This document shows, in pieces, positions 27,474 to 35,095 of a DNA stretch of 64,000 nt. Both the position numbers and the translations under genes were made by a program. Within the stretch, counting starts at the first letter, position 1; the number at the start of each line of letters is the position of its first letter. Under the pieces are notes generated by a model. The model saw nothing but the letters and a program-made list of their open reading frames with translations. It was not told the DNA's origin and made no database searches. Source of the stretch: Achromobacter anxifer (lineage in GTDB: Bacteria; Pseudomonadota; Gammaproteobacteria; Burkholderiales; Burkholderiaceae_B); NCBI RefSeq assembly GCF_903652925.1, contig NZ_CAHLAR010000018.1, forward strand, positions 1 through 64,000. The letters run 5' to 3'.

Positions 27474-28313
27474 ATGACCGCGACTGCAACGACCACGGCC
27501 GGCGCCGCCAGCACTACCGGCACCCCCGGCACCACCCGCGCCACACCGCCCGCGCGCAAATTCGACGCGAGCCGCCTCTTGCCGCTGATCGGGCCGCTGG
27601 CGCTCTTCCTGGTGTGGGACCTGACAGTGCGCCTGCAACTGGTCAGCCCCGTCCTGTTGCCCACGCCCGGCGCGGCGCTTGCGGCGCTGGCCAAGGGCAT
27701 GGCCGGCGGCCCGCTGCTGACGGACTTCCTGGCATCCCTGAACCGCACGCTGCAGGCGTTCCTGATCGCCGGCGTGATCGGCGTGCCCCTGGGCGTGCTG
27801 CTGGGCAGCAATGAAAAGGCGTATCGCAGCGTGGAGTTCCTGATCGACTTCTTCCGCTCCACGCCCTCTTCCGCCCTGATCCCGCTGTTCCTGATGATCT
27901 TCGGCGTCACCGACATGAACAAGATCGCCATCGCGGCCTTCGCGGCGGTGCTGGTGATCCTGTTCAACAGCGCCTATGGCGTGATCAACGCCCGCAAGCA
28001 GCGCGTCATGGCGGCGCGCGTAATGGGCGCGTCGCGCTGGCGCATCTTCAAGGACGTGCTGATCTGGGAAAGCCTGCAGCCCACCTTCGTGGGTCTGCGC
28101 AGCGGCGTGTCGATGGCCCTGGTCATCGTGATCGTGGCCGAGATGTTCATCGGCTCCGACAGCGGCCTGGGCAATCGCATCATCAACGCGCAGCAGGTGC
28201 TGAACGTGCGCGACATGTATGCCGCCATCCTCGCGGCCGGCGCGCTGGGCTATGTGCTGAACATTCTTTTTCTCGTGCTGGAAAAGCGCGTGGTCCACTG
28301 GAGCGGCCGCTGA
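27474..28313 (+). CDS. ABC transporter permease (SsuC/TauC type)
   Basis: The 279-residue permease has about six hydrophobic segments. The EAA-type cytoplasmic loop is ARVMGASRWRIFKDVLIWESLQPTFVGLRSG. A Thr/Ala-rich N-terminal tail of about 25 residues precedes the first helix and is unlike the core. It begins three bases after the receptor stop and ends overlapping the ATPase start (TGATG). Confidence 0.93.
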   Translation: MTATATTTAGAASTTGTPGTTRATPPARKFDASRLLPLIGPLALFLVWDLTVRLQLVSPVLLPTPGAALAALAKGMAGGPLLTDFLASLNRTLQAFLIAGVIGVPLGVLLGSNEKAYRSVEFLIDFFRSTPSSALIPLFLMIFGVTDMNKIAIAAFAAVLVILFNSAYGVINARKQRVMAARVMGASRWRIFKDVLIWESLQPTFVGLRSGVSMALVIVIVAEMFIGSDSGLGNRIINAQQVLNVRDMYAAILAAGALGYVLNILFLVLEKRVVHWSGR

Positions 28314-29134
28314 TGTCCACCGTCATCAATCCCATTATCGCCCCCGGCCCCGCCACCGCGCCCTTCGCGCCCGGCCCGCTGGGCACCCACATCACGATAC
28401 GCGGGCTGACCAAGTACTTCGCCGGCTGGCCGCTGTACGAAGACTTCAACCTGGACATACCCAAGGGCAAGATCGTGTCGGTATTCGGCCCCAACGGCTG
28501 CGGCAAGTCCACGCTGATCAACATGATCGCCGGCCTCATCCCCATCGATTCGGGCGAGATCCTGTTCGACGGAAAATCGCTGGCGCAGACCAAGATCGGA
28601 TACGTCTTCCAGAACTACCGCGAAGCCATGTTCCCCTGGCTGCGCACCATCGACAACATCGCCTATCCGCTGCGCCTGGAAGGCCGCGGCAAGGCCGAGG
28701 TGGACGCGCGGGTCGAGGAGTTGGTGGCCTCGTTCGACGTAAAGTTCGACCTGAACCGCTATCCCTACGAACTGTCCGGCGGCCAGCAGCAGACCGCCTC
28801 CATCATGCGCGCCCTGGCCCCCGGCCCCGAGGTGCTGTTCCTGGACGAGCCCTTCTCCGCGCTGGACTTCGAGATGACGCTCTTCATCCGCGAAAAGCTG
28901 CAGGAGGTCTTCATGCAGACCGGCACCACCATGCTGCTGGTGTCGCACGACCTGGAGGAAGCCGTGTACCTGGCGGACCAGGTGCTGCTGCTGACCAAGC
29001 GGCCCACCAGGGTCGCGGAAATCCTGGACTACCGCGACGCGCGTCCGCGCACGGTGGAAACTCTGTCCGAGCCCGGCTTCATCCAGATGAAGAAGCTGAG
29101 CCTGGAAATCTTCCAGCGCGAAGTGCGCAAGTAA
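28313..29134 (+). CDS. ABC transporter ATP-binding protein (SsuB/TauB type)
   Basis: The 273-residue ATPase has Walker A GPNGCGKST, the Q-loop region VFQNYREAMFPWL, signature LSGGQQQ, Walker B VLFLDEPFSAL and the switch His in LLVSHDLEEAV. All catalytic motifs are intact. It overlaps the permease by one base. The NYREAMFPWL segment after the Q-loop is typical of nitrate/taurine-type importers. Confidence 0.95.
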   Translation: MSTVINPIIAPGPATAPFAPGPLGTHITIRGLTKYFAGWPLYEDFNLDIPKGKIVSVFGPNGCGKSTLINMIAGLIPIDSGEILFDGKSLAQTKIGYVFQNYREAMFPWLRTIDNIAYPLRLEGRGKAEVDARVEELVASFDVKFDLNRYPYELSGGQQQTASIMRALAPGPEVLFLDEPFSALDFEMTLFIREKLQEVFMQTGTTMLLVSHDLEEAVYLADQVLLLTKRPTRVAEILDYRDARPRTVETLSEPGFIQMKKLSLEIFQREVRK

Positions 29135-29160
29135 TCCCTCCCCGTACCGAAGAGTCCGCC

Positions 29161-29343
29161 ATGACCCAGGAAACCATCGACCAATACGTGCGCAGCGCGC
29201 TTGCCCTGGCCGGCTATGCCTTGCGCGAACCGGCGGTGGCCGAGGTGGCGCAGCAGTTCTCGCGCATCCACGACATCGCGTCGAGCTTCATCGACGAACC
29301 GCTGGCCATCGAGCTGGAATCGGCCTCGGTGTTCCGGCCGTGA
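29161..29343 (+). CDS. AtzG-like small subunit (DUF4089)
   Basis: The 60-residue protein matches DUF4089/AtzG, with the pattern IDQYVRSALALAGYALREPAV and a C-terminal LAIELESASVFRP. In the cyanuric acid pathway AtzG is a GatC-like subunit that is needed to fold and stabilise AtzE. The stop codon overlaps the AtzE-like start by 4 bases, the expected coupled pair. The HpxX protein of the Klebsiella oxalurate locus, as I recall it, belongs to the same family. Confidence 0.85.
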   Translation: MTQETIDQYVRSALALAGYALREPAVAEVAQQFSRIHDIASSFIDEPLAIELESASVFRP

Positions 29344-30728
29344 GCGGCCCCGCGCAAGACATCGCGCGCCAGATCCGCGAGGGCGCGCGCAGCGCTACCG
29401 CGGTGCTGGACGCCACGCTGGCGCGCGTGCGCGAGCGCGACCCGCGCTACAACTGCTTCACCGCGCTCACCGAAAGCCGGGCGCGGCAGGAAGCGGCGGC
29501 CATCGACGCCCGCCGGGCCCGCGGCGAGCCGCTGCCGCCGCTGGCGGGCGTGCCCTATGCCGTCAAGAATCTGTTCGACATCGCCGACGAAGTCACCCTG
29601 GCCGGCGGGCGGGTCAACGCGTCCAACCCGCCCGCGCCGCGCGACGCCACGCTGGTCGAGCGAATGCGCCAGGCCGGCGCGGTACTGATCGGCGCGCTGA
29701 ACATGGACGAGCACGCCTACGGTTTCACCACGGAAAACAGCAACTACGGCGCCTGCCGCAACCCGCACGACACGTCGCGCATCGCCGGCGGTTCGTCAGG
29801 CGGCAGCGCCGCTGCCGTCGCGGGCGGCCTGGTACCGCTGACGCTAGGTTCGGACACCAACGGATCGATCCGCGTGCCCTCTTCCTTGTGCGGCGTGTTC
29901 GGCTTGAAGCCCACCTTTGGCCGGCTGCCGCGCGCTGGGTCGTTCCCATTCGTCGGCAGTCTCGACCACCTGGGCCCGTTCGCGGCCAGCGCCGGCGATC
30001 TGGCGGTCGCCTACGATGCGCTGCAAGGCCCTGACGCCAGCGACGCGGCCTGCGCCCAGCGCCCGTCGGAACCTGCTCTCCCGGCTCTGGCCCAAGGCGC
30101 GCACGGGCTGCGCGTCGCGGTGCTGGGCGGCTACTTCTCCGACTGGGCCGGGCCGCAGGCGCGCCGGGCCGTCGAAATCGCGGCGCAGGCGCTGGGTGCC
30201 AGCGCCGTGGTTGAACTGCCCGATACCGCCCGGGCCCGTGCCGCGGCGTTCGTCATCACCGCGGCCGAAGGCGGCGCCCTGCACCGGCGCAAGCTGGTCA
30301 CGCACTACGACTACTACGAACCGCTGTCTCGCGACCGGCTGGTGGCGGGTAGCCTGGTACCCGCGGCCTGGGTACAACAGGCGCAACGCATCCGCCATCG
30401 CGCCTACCGCCAGGCCCTGGCGCTGTTCGAACAGTACGACGTGCTGATCGCCCCTGCCACGCCGGTCCCCGCCACGCCCATCGGCGCAAACTGGCTCACA
30501 CTGGCCGGCCAGCAGCTTCCGGCGCGCGCCAGCATGGGCATCCTCACGCAGCCGATCTCTTGCATAGGCCTGCCGGTGTGCACCGCCCCCATCTGGCCCG
30601 AAAACGGGCAAGACGGCCACCTGCCGCTGGGCGTGCAGCTGATCGGCGCGCCGTGGCGCGAAGCCGACTGCCTGCGCGCCGCGCAGGCGCTGCAACTGGC
30701 CGGCGCCGCACACGTCCGTCCTCTTTGA
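29340..30728 (+). CDS. AtzE-family amidohydrolase (amidase signature enzyme)
   Basis: The 462-residue protein starts with GTG. The amidase-signature triad is complete: Lys76 in AVKNLFD, cis-Ser152 in GGSSGGS and nucleophile Ser176 in DTNGSIRVPSS. AtzE hydrolyses 1-carboxybiuret; the homologous HpxY belongs to oxalurate breakdown. With an AtzG partner before it, this is probably a small-ureide amidase of an uptake-and-hydrolysis operon. GatA can be excluded by the AtzG coupling and lack of gatB, but the exact substrate is open. Confidence 0.9.
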   Translation: MSGPAQDIARQIREGARSATAVLDATLARVRERDPRYNCFTALTESRARQEAAAIDARRARGEPLPPLAGVPYAVKNLFDIADEVTLAGGRVNASNPPAPRDATLVERMRQAGAVLIGALNMDEHAYGFTTENSNYGACRNPHDTSRIAGGSSGGSAAAVAGGLVPLTLGSDTNGSIRVPSSLCGVFGLKPTFGRLPRAGSFPFVGSLDHLGPFAASAGDLAVAYDALQGPDASDAACAQRPSEPALPALAQGAHGLRVAVLGGYFSDWAGPQARRAVEIAAQALGASAVVELPDTARARAAAFVITAAEGGALHRRKLVTHYDYYEPLSRDRLVAGSLVPAAWVQQAQRIRHRAYRQALALFEQYDVLIAPATPVPATPIGANWLTLAGQQLPARASMGILTQPISCIGLPVCTAPIWPENGQDGHLPLGVQLIGAPWREADCLRAAQALQLAGAAHVRPL

Positions 30729-30750
30729 ACCACAGATCCGAGGCCACCAC

Positions 30751-31458
30751 ATGGGAACCGCCTTCGCCGTCATCGACATACCGCGCACCCTCGCCGACAC
30801 CGCCTACGGCACGCTTAAGCGGGACATCCTGGACTTCCGGCTGGCGCCAGGCGACCGGTTTACCGAAACCGAGATCGCCGACCGCCTGCAAGTCAGCCGC
30901 ACGCCGGTGCGCGAAGCCCTGTTCCGCCTGGAACGCGAAGGCTATCTGGAAGTCCGGCAACGCAATGGCTGGCTGGTCAAGCCGCTGGACTTCAACACGC
31001 TGGACCACTTCTACGAACTGCGCAGCGTGCTGGAAGCCGCCGCGGTGCAAGCGCTCTGCGCCTGCGCCAACGCCTCCGAACGGCAGCGCGCGCTGCGTCC
31101 GCTGGCCGACATCTGGCTGGTGGACGAAAGCGGCCGCTCCAGCGACTGCGATCGCCTGGCGGACCTGGATGAGCGCTTCCACGTCGATCTGGTCGCCGCT
31201 GCGGGCAATCCGGAGATCGCGCGCGTGCACCGCGCGGCCACCGAGCGCATCCGCATCGTGCGCCGGCTGGACTTCACGCTGCCCGAGCGCATCGGCAAGA
31301 CCTATGAAGAGCACGCAGCCATCCTGGAAGCGACGCTGGCCGGCGACACGCCGCGCGCGGTGGCGCTGCTGCACGCGCATATCCAGGGCAGCCAGGCGGC
31401 GGTACGCAAGATCACGCTGCACCGGCTGTATTCCGCCCGCGGCGCGCGCGCGGCCTGA
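30751..31458 (+). CDS. GntR-family regulator, FCD subfamily
   Basis: The 235-residue protein has an N-terminal winged helix (GDRFTETEIADRLQVSRTPVREALFRLEREGYL). A helical FCD ligand-binding domain with Asp and His residues follows (DLDERFHVDLVAAAGNPEI and YEEHAAILEATLAGD), which normally hold a metal and a carboxylate effector. It starts 22 bases after the AtzE-like gene. The likely operator is the CTTGTCTACAAG palindrome before the first gene of the operon. Confidence 0.93.
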   Translation: MGTAFAVIDIPRTLADTAYGTLKRDILDFRLAPGDRFTETEIADRLQVSRTPVREALFRLEREGYLEVRQRNGWLVKPLDFNTLDHFYELRSVLEAAAVQALCACANASERQRALRPLADIWLVDESGRSSDCDRLADLDERFHVDLVAAAGNPEIARVHRAATERIRIVRRLDFTLPERIGKTYEEHAAILEATLAGDTPRAVALLHAHIQGSQAAVRKITLHRLYSARGARAA

Positions 31459-31478
31459 GACGGCCGCGCATGCCTGCT

Positions 31479-32018
31479 TCAGCCCGCGCGCAGCCAGCGA
31501 TGCAGCAGGCGCGACACCAGCGGCATGCAGATAAACACCATGACGGGCGTCAGGGCCACGCTGGTGATCAGCACGCGCCAGAACACCGGCAAATGACCCA
31601 GGGGTTCGCTGGCCAGGACGGAGAACACGAGCAGCACCGGGAAGTAAGCCAGCCAGATGCTGACGGCCTGCTTCCAGCGCGGCGGCGCGCTGGTCCTGGG
31701 CGCGAACCAGTCGTCCGTGCCGCTGACGCGCCGTTCATGGCTGGCGCGCACCAGCGCCGCCCCGCGCTCCAGCCACATGCGGCGCGGCAGGGATTTTTCC
31801 CAGCGGTTCAGGCTGGCCGCGTCGGCGAAACGCAGCACGATCTGGTACTGGTCGCCGCCCTCCGGCGGCTGCAGCACGCCCGATCCCAGAAAGCCAGGAA
31901 AGCCTGCCGCCAGGATCTCGCCCTGGCGCATCCAGGACAGGAAATCGCCGTAGCGTTCGGGGGTGATATGCCGGGTGACCAGCATGGTGACCGGGGCGGA
32001 AAGGGCGGAACTGGACAT
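31479..32018 (-). CDS. antibiotic biosynthesis monooxygenase-like domain with C-terminal membrane helices
   Basis: The 179-residue protein has an N-terminal ABM-type ferredoxin-like domain (about 1-100: VTMLVTRHITPERYGDFLSWMRQGEILAAGFPGFLGSGVLQP) and two C-terminal transmembrane segments (about 120-165). This ABM-plus-membrane architecture is common in proteobacteria but has no assigned reaction. It is on the strand opposite to its neighbours, splitting the GntR and HpxZ-like genes, and may be a later insertion into that cluster. Confidence 0.8.
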   Translation of the reverse strand: MSSSALSAPVTMLVTRHITPERYGDFLSWMRQGEILAAGFPGFLGSGVLQPPEGGDQYQIVLRFADAASLNRWEKSLPRRMWLERGAALVRASHERRVSGTDDWFAPRTSAPPRWKQAVSIWLAYFPVLLVFSVLASEPLGHLPVFWRVLITSVALTPVMVFICMPLVSRLLHRWLRAG

Positions 32019-32218
32019 GGCGGAACTCCTGAAACGGCGCGCAGCTTGTTATGCAGTGTCGATACAGTATTTACCCTAGCAAGCGGCATGCCAGGAGCCT
32101 GCGCCGCGAGACCCTGGCGCAGAGACTGACGCAATGGCCGCGCCGCAGCGCACCACACACCAATTTGGTGATTTCCAGGACATTTCGCACCATGACGGTG
32201 CCAACCGGAGCAGCATGC

Positions 32219-32593
32219 ATGGACATCAATCTTCCCGACGTCGTGACTGAAGTCACGGCCGTCCTCGAGCGCTACGAAACCGCCCTGGTGCGCAACCAGG
32301 TGGAGGTGCTGGACGAGCTCTTCTGGCAGAGCCCGCACACGCTGCGCTATGGCGCGGGCGAGAATCTCTACGGCTACGAAGCGATCCGCGCCTTCCGCGC
32401 GGCGCGGTCCCCAGCGGGCCTGGCACGCCGCGTGCTGCGCACGGCCGTCACCACCTATGGCCGCGACTTCGCGACCGCCAACCTGGAGTTCCAACGCGAA
32501 GGCAGCGAGCGCAGCGGACGGCAAAGCCAGACCTGGATGCGCACGCCCGAAGGATGGCGCGTGGTCGCCGCCCATGTCAGCCTGCTGGCTTGA
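32219..32593 (+). CDS. HpxZ/AtzH-like protein (DUF3225, SnoaL-like fold)
   Basis: The 124-residue protein is of the HpxZ/AtzH family, with [34 protein letters not shown] and [24 protein letters not shown]. In the cyanuric acid pathway AtzH is reported as the amidase acting after AtzE, and HpxZ lies beside the AtzG- and AtzE-like genes of oxalurate catabolism. I chose the ATG at 32219 (GGAG upstream, family-like start); an ATG at 32192-32194 in the same frame is possible. It completes an AtzG/AtzE/AtzH-like trio in this region. Confidence 0.85.
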   Translation: MDINLPDVVTEVTAVLERYETALVRNQVEVLDELFWQSPHTLRYGAGENLYGYEAIRAFRAARSPAGLARRVLRTAVTTYGRDFATANLEFQREGSERSGRQSQTWMRTPEGWRVVAAHVSLLA

Positions 32594-32723
32594 CGCGCCA
32601 GGCCGCGCAGTGGCGACATCAGGGCGTCATGATCCTGAATAAACATATCCCCCATCGTGATTGAGCGGGCCTGCGGACAGGTCTACACTGACATTCCCGT
32701 TCACCCCTTGGAGCATGCGCCCC

Positions 32724-33278
32724 ATGAGCACCTACAAAATCGCTGTTTTCGTCGGAAGCCTGCGCGCTGCCTCGTTCAACCTGCGCCTCGCCCGCGCTCT
32801 GGAAAAGCTCGTGCCCGCGGACTTCAAGTTCGAGTACGTCAGCCTGGGCGACGTGCCGCTCTACAACCAGGACAACGAAAATAATCTGCCCGCCCCCGCC
32901 GCCAAGCTCAAGCAGCAGATCGCGGATGCCCAGGGCATTCTTTTCGTTTCGCCCGAGCACAACCGCTCCGTGCCCGCTGCCATCAAGAACGCCATCGACT
33001 GGGGCTCGCGCCCGTGGGGCCAGAACTCCTGGACCGGCAAGGCCGTCGGCATCGTCGGCACCTCGCCCAGCGCCGCCGGCACCGCGCTGATGCAGCAGCA
33101 CCTGCGCAACATCCTGGCCGCCGAAGGCGCCAACGCCCTGACCACGCCGGAAGTCTTCCTGCAGTACACGGAAGGCCTGGTCGACGACCAGTACAACATC
33201 ACCAACGAAGGCACCCGCAAGTTCCTGCAAGGCTGGGTGGACCGCTACGTGGACTGGATCAAGAAGTTCAACGCCTGA
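32724..33278 (+). CDS. NADPH-dependent FMN reductase family protein
   Basis: The 184-residue flavodoxin-fold protein starts MSTYKIAVFVGSLRAASFN. The FMN phosphate-binding loop GSLRAASFN is followed by SPEHNRSVPAAIKNAIDW, the flavin-contact motif of the NADPH-dependent FMN reductase/quinone reductase group (ChrR-like). It is a single-gene unit ended by a strong terminator. The physiological acceptor may be quinones, azo dyes or chromate; sequence does not decide. Confidence 0.9.
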   Translation: MSTYKIAVFVGSLRAASFNLRLARALEKLVPADFKFEYVSLGDVPLYNQDNENNLPAPAAKLKQQIADAQGILFVSPEHNRSVPAAIKNAIDWGSRPWGQNSWTGKAVGIVGTSPSAAGTALMQQHLRNILAAEGANALTTPEVFLQYTEGLVDDQYNITNEGTRKFLQGWVDRYVDWIKKFNA

Positions 33279-33345
33279 TCGCCGCCACTGCCGACGCGGG
33301 CTCCTCCCGGCCGGCAGAGATCGCCCGCCTACCTCCGGGCGATCC

Positions 33346-33376
33346 AGCCCCCCGATACGTCGGGGGGCTTTTTTTT
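33346..33376 (+). terminator. strong rho-independent terminator
   Basis: A 10-bp stem AGCCCCCCGA/TCGGGGGGCT (33346-33355 with 33360-33369) with a TACG tetraloop is followed by eight T. It ends the FMN reductase transcript and isolates the repeat region that follows. Confidence 0.92.
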
Positions 33377-33423
33377 GGGGCAGCCGCTAGCTCGCAAGTT
33401 CAGAGCACCTCGAGGGCCGGCCC

Positions 33424-33500
33424 GCCGCCGGGCCGCCCCAAGACGGGCCAGCCCCCTCGGGGGGCAGCAAGCATGCGCAGCATGCGCGGCGTGGGGGCCC
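33424..33500. repeat. GC-rich intergenic repeat, copy 1
   Basis: This 77-base copy starts GCCGCCGGGCCGCCCCAAG and ends GGCGTGGGGGCCC. It contains the inner elements CCCCCTCGGGGGG and CAGCAAGCATGCGCAGCATGCG. It is nearly identical to the copy at 33507, differing mainly in a short segment after CCCCAAG. The internal palindromes suggest a mobile or structured intergenic element of REP/MITE type. Confidence 0.8.
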
Positions 33501-33506
33501 CGTTTT

Positions 33507-33585
33507 GCCGCCGGGCCGCCCCAAGGCAAAACGCGCCCCCTCGGGGGGGCAGCAAGCATGCGAAGCATGCGCGGCGTGGGGGCCC
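33507..33585. repeat. GC-rich intergenic repeat, copy 2
   Basis: This is a direct 79-base copy of the element at 33424, six bases further on. It keeps the CCCCCTCGGGGGGG hairpin and the GCATGCGAAGCATGCG part. The tandem arrangement explains why the segment looks like open frame in several registers without encoding a recognisable protein. Confidence 0.8.
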
Positions 33586-33588
33586 ACA

Positions 33589-34170
33589 CTTATCCCCGTC
33601 TACTGTGGAGAAGGTTGAGGACAGCCTTGGGGCAGAGTCAAAATCCCCTGTCCCGCCAAGCACTTGCAAGGGCCGGTCAAAAATTGCGCAATCGTTCTTT
33701 TGGATGATTTCCGGCCCACTTATCCACTGAAACGAGGATGAGCTGGCGCGCTTTCGACGCCAAGCCTGAGCGATGTGAATTTGTCCCCGCGTTCTGTGGA
33801 AAAGCATGAGGACAGTATGAGGGCAGGTGAAAAATACCCTTGCAGATCAAGCGCCTGCAAGTGCTGGTCAAGAATGGCTCAAACACCGTATCGAGGCTGT
33901 CCAGTTGTCCCCGGCAAATGTGGATAAGCCTGAGGACAGTATGAGGGCAGCATGCAAAAACCCTTACCGGCCAAGCACTTGGAAGGGCCGCTCAAGAAAC
34001 GCTCACATGCGGCGCTTGAGTCAGGCCGCGGCGAGACCCGTTGTCCATGGACACAAGACCGACGGGCTTGTCCCCATGGAATGTGGACAAGCCTCTGAAC
34101 AGTCTCATAACAAGCAGAAAAAAACCTTACCTGACAATCACTTGGAAGTCGTGCTCAAGAAAGGAGCAGC
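33589..34170. repeat. four-unit degenerate array with paired DnaA-box-like sites
   Basis: Four diverged copies of a roughly 105-base unit begin at 33590, 33781, 33905 and 34068. Each starts with TTRTCCCC-R-N5-TGTGGANAAG, that is TTRTCC and GGANAA in opposite orientation with exactly 11 bases between, then GAGGACAGTATGAGGGCAG and CAAGCACTTGnAAGGGCCG in the better copies. The TGTGGANAA arm is a DnaA box or close variant in every unit: TTATCCACA exactly at 33919-33927, TTTTCCACA at 33795-33803, TTCTCCACA at 33604-33612 and TTGTCCACA at 34082-34090. A further TTATCCACT is at 33720-33728, and a 12-base palindrome TGTCCATGGACA at 34042-34053. No credible gene lies here. It may be a DnaA-titration locus, an origin relic or a plasmid-iteron remnant; the function is unproven. 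Confidence 0.75.
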
Positions 34171-34178
34171 GCGCGGCT

Positions 34179-34394
34179 TCACTCGTTCCCTTCAAGGCGC
34201 ATGCCGATCTTCAAACCGACCTGCCAGTAGGCCACCTTGCCGTCCTTGATGTGGCCGCGCACCTCGGTGACCTCGAACCAATCCAGATTGCGCAGCGTCT
34301 CCGACGCGCGCGCGATGGCTTGAGAGATGGCGTCATCGGTGGACTTGGTGGATGAGCCCACCAGTTCGATTTGCTTGTAGACATGATTCGACAT
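34179..34394 (-). CDS. dodecin family flavin-binding protein
   Basis: The 71-residue protein forms dodecameric shells that store flavins (FMN or riboflavin) or coenzyme A in other bacteria. The sequence VYKQIELVGSSTKSTDDAISQAIARA is typical. The residues that stack on flavin are present: Trp39 in LDWFEV and Gln58 in YWQVG. It is a single gene, ending nine bases from the repeat array. Confidence 0.95.
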   Translation of the reverse strand: MSNHVYKQIELVGSSTKSTDDAISQAIARASETLRNLDWFEVTEVRGHIKDGKVAYWQVGLKIGMRLEGNE

Positions 34395-34583
34395 AGCTCG
34401 TCTCCGCTAAGAGGGGTGAGTCGTGAATCGTCGGCGTGGCGGCGGTGTTCCGGCGCTTACGACCGGCAATCCATTCGAACAGACAGCATACGCCCACGGC
34501 GCTAGAGTGGTGTTACGAGTTCCGTCGCACCGGCCTCGGCGCGGCGGACCTCGTTCCCGCAACGCAAGCAAGGAGGTGCCGTC

Positions 34584-35090
34584 ATGCCTGAACGAAAAAC
34601 TCTGGAACGAGCCGCACGCGATAAACGCCAAGGGAAATCCGCTTCCACCCAGGCCGGAGAATTCGTGCGCGAGGAAATCGAGCACGTGCGCGAAGGCAAG
34701 CACGGCGTGCGCTCGACCAAGCAGGCCATCGCCATCGGCCTGTCCAAGGCGCGCCGCGCCGGGGTCGACCTGCCCGCCCCGAAGAAGGCCAGCGCGGCCA
34801 CCAAGCGCAAGGCCGAGCAGGACAGCCATGCAGCCGGCGACGGGCATGCCAAGTCCGCCAAGCGCGCCAAGGCGACCACGACCGCATTGAAGAAGGAAAG
34901 CGCCAAGCCAGTATCGCGCTCGGCGCTGTCCCGCCAGGCCAGCGCCGCGGCATCCACGCGCACCGCCGCCGCCCGCTCCGCCGCGGCCAAGAAGGCGGCC
35001 GCCACCAAGGGCGCCGCGGGCCGCTCTGCTGCCGCCAAGAAGGCGGCCCGCACGCGCGCGGCAAACCAGCGGGCCAGCCACGCCCATTGA
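34584..35090 (+). CDS. DUF6496-like basic protein with histone H1-like tail
   Basis: The 168-residue protein has an N-terminal part (about 1-65: GEFVREEIEHVREGKHGVRSTKQAIAIGLSKARRAGV) that matches the DUF6496 family. From about residue 66 it becomes a Lys/Ala/Arg-rich low-complexity tail with repeats such as AAAKKAA, AAKKAARTRAA and RSAAAKK, like the eukaryotic histone H1 tail and bacterial BpH1/AlgP. It is likely a nucleoid-binding protein. AAGGAGG precedes the ATG. The tail repeats are prone to length change between strains. Confidence 0.82.
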   Translation: MPERKTLERAARDKRQGKSASTQAGEFVREEIEHVREGKHGVRSTKQAIAIGLSKARRAGVDLPAPKKASAATKRKAEQDSHAAGDGHAKSAKRAKATTTALKKESAKPVSRSALSRQASAAASTRTAAARSAAAKKAAATKGAAGRSAAAKKAARTRAANQRASHAH

Positions 35091-35095
35091 GGCGG

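Noticed and set aside
26424-28298. A minus-strand open frame of 624 codons across the ABC importer
   Set aside because: It is antisense to the binding protein and permease genes, whose signatures are certain. Its sequence is biased to His, Gln and Arg.
33589-34170. The array as a CRISPR locus
   Set aside because: Units are degenerate and spaced 191, 124 and 163 bases apart, spacers are not of uniform length and no cas gene is near.
33827-34249. A plus-strand open frame of 140 codons inside the DnaA-box array
   Set aside because: It is built from repeat units 2-4, has no ribosome binding site, runs into the dodecin gene on the other strand and shows no domain. The conserved feature of the region is the DNA dyads, not a reading frame.
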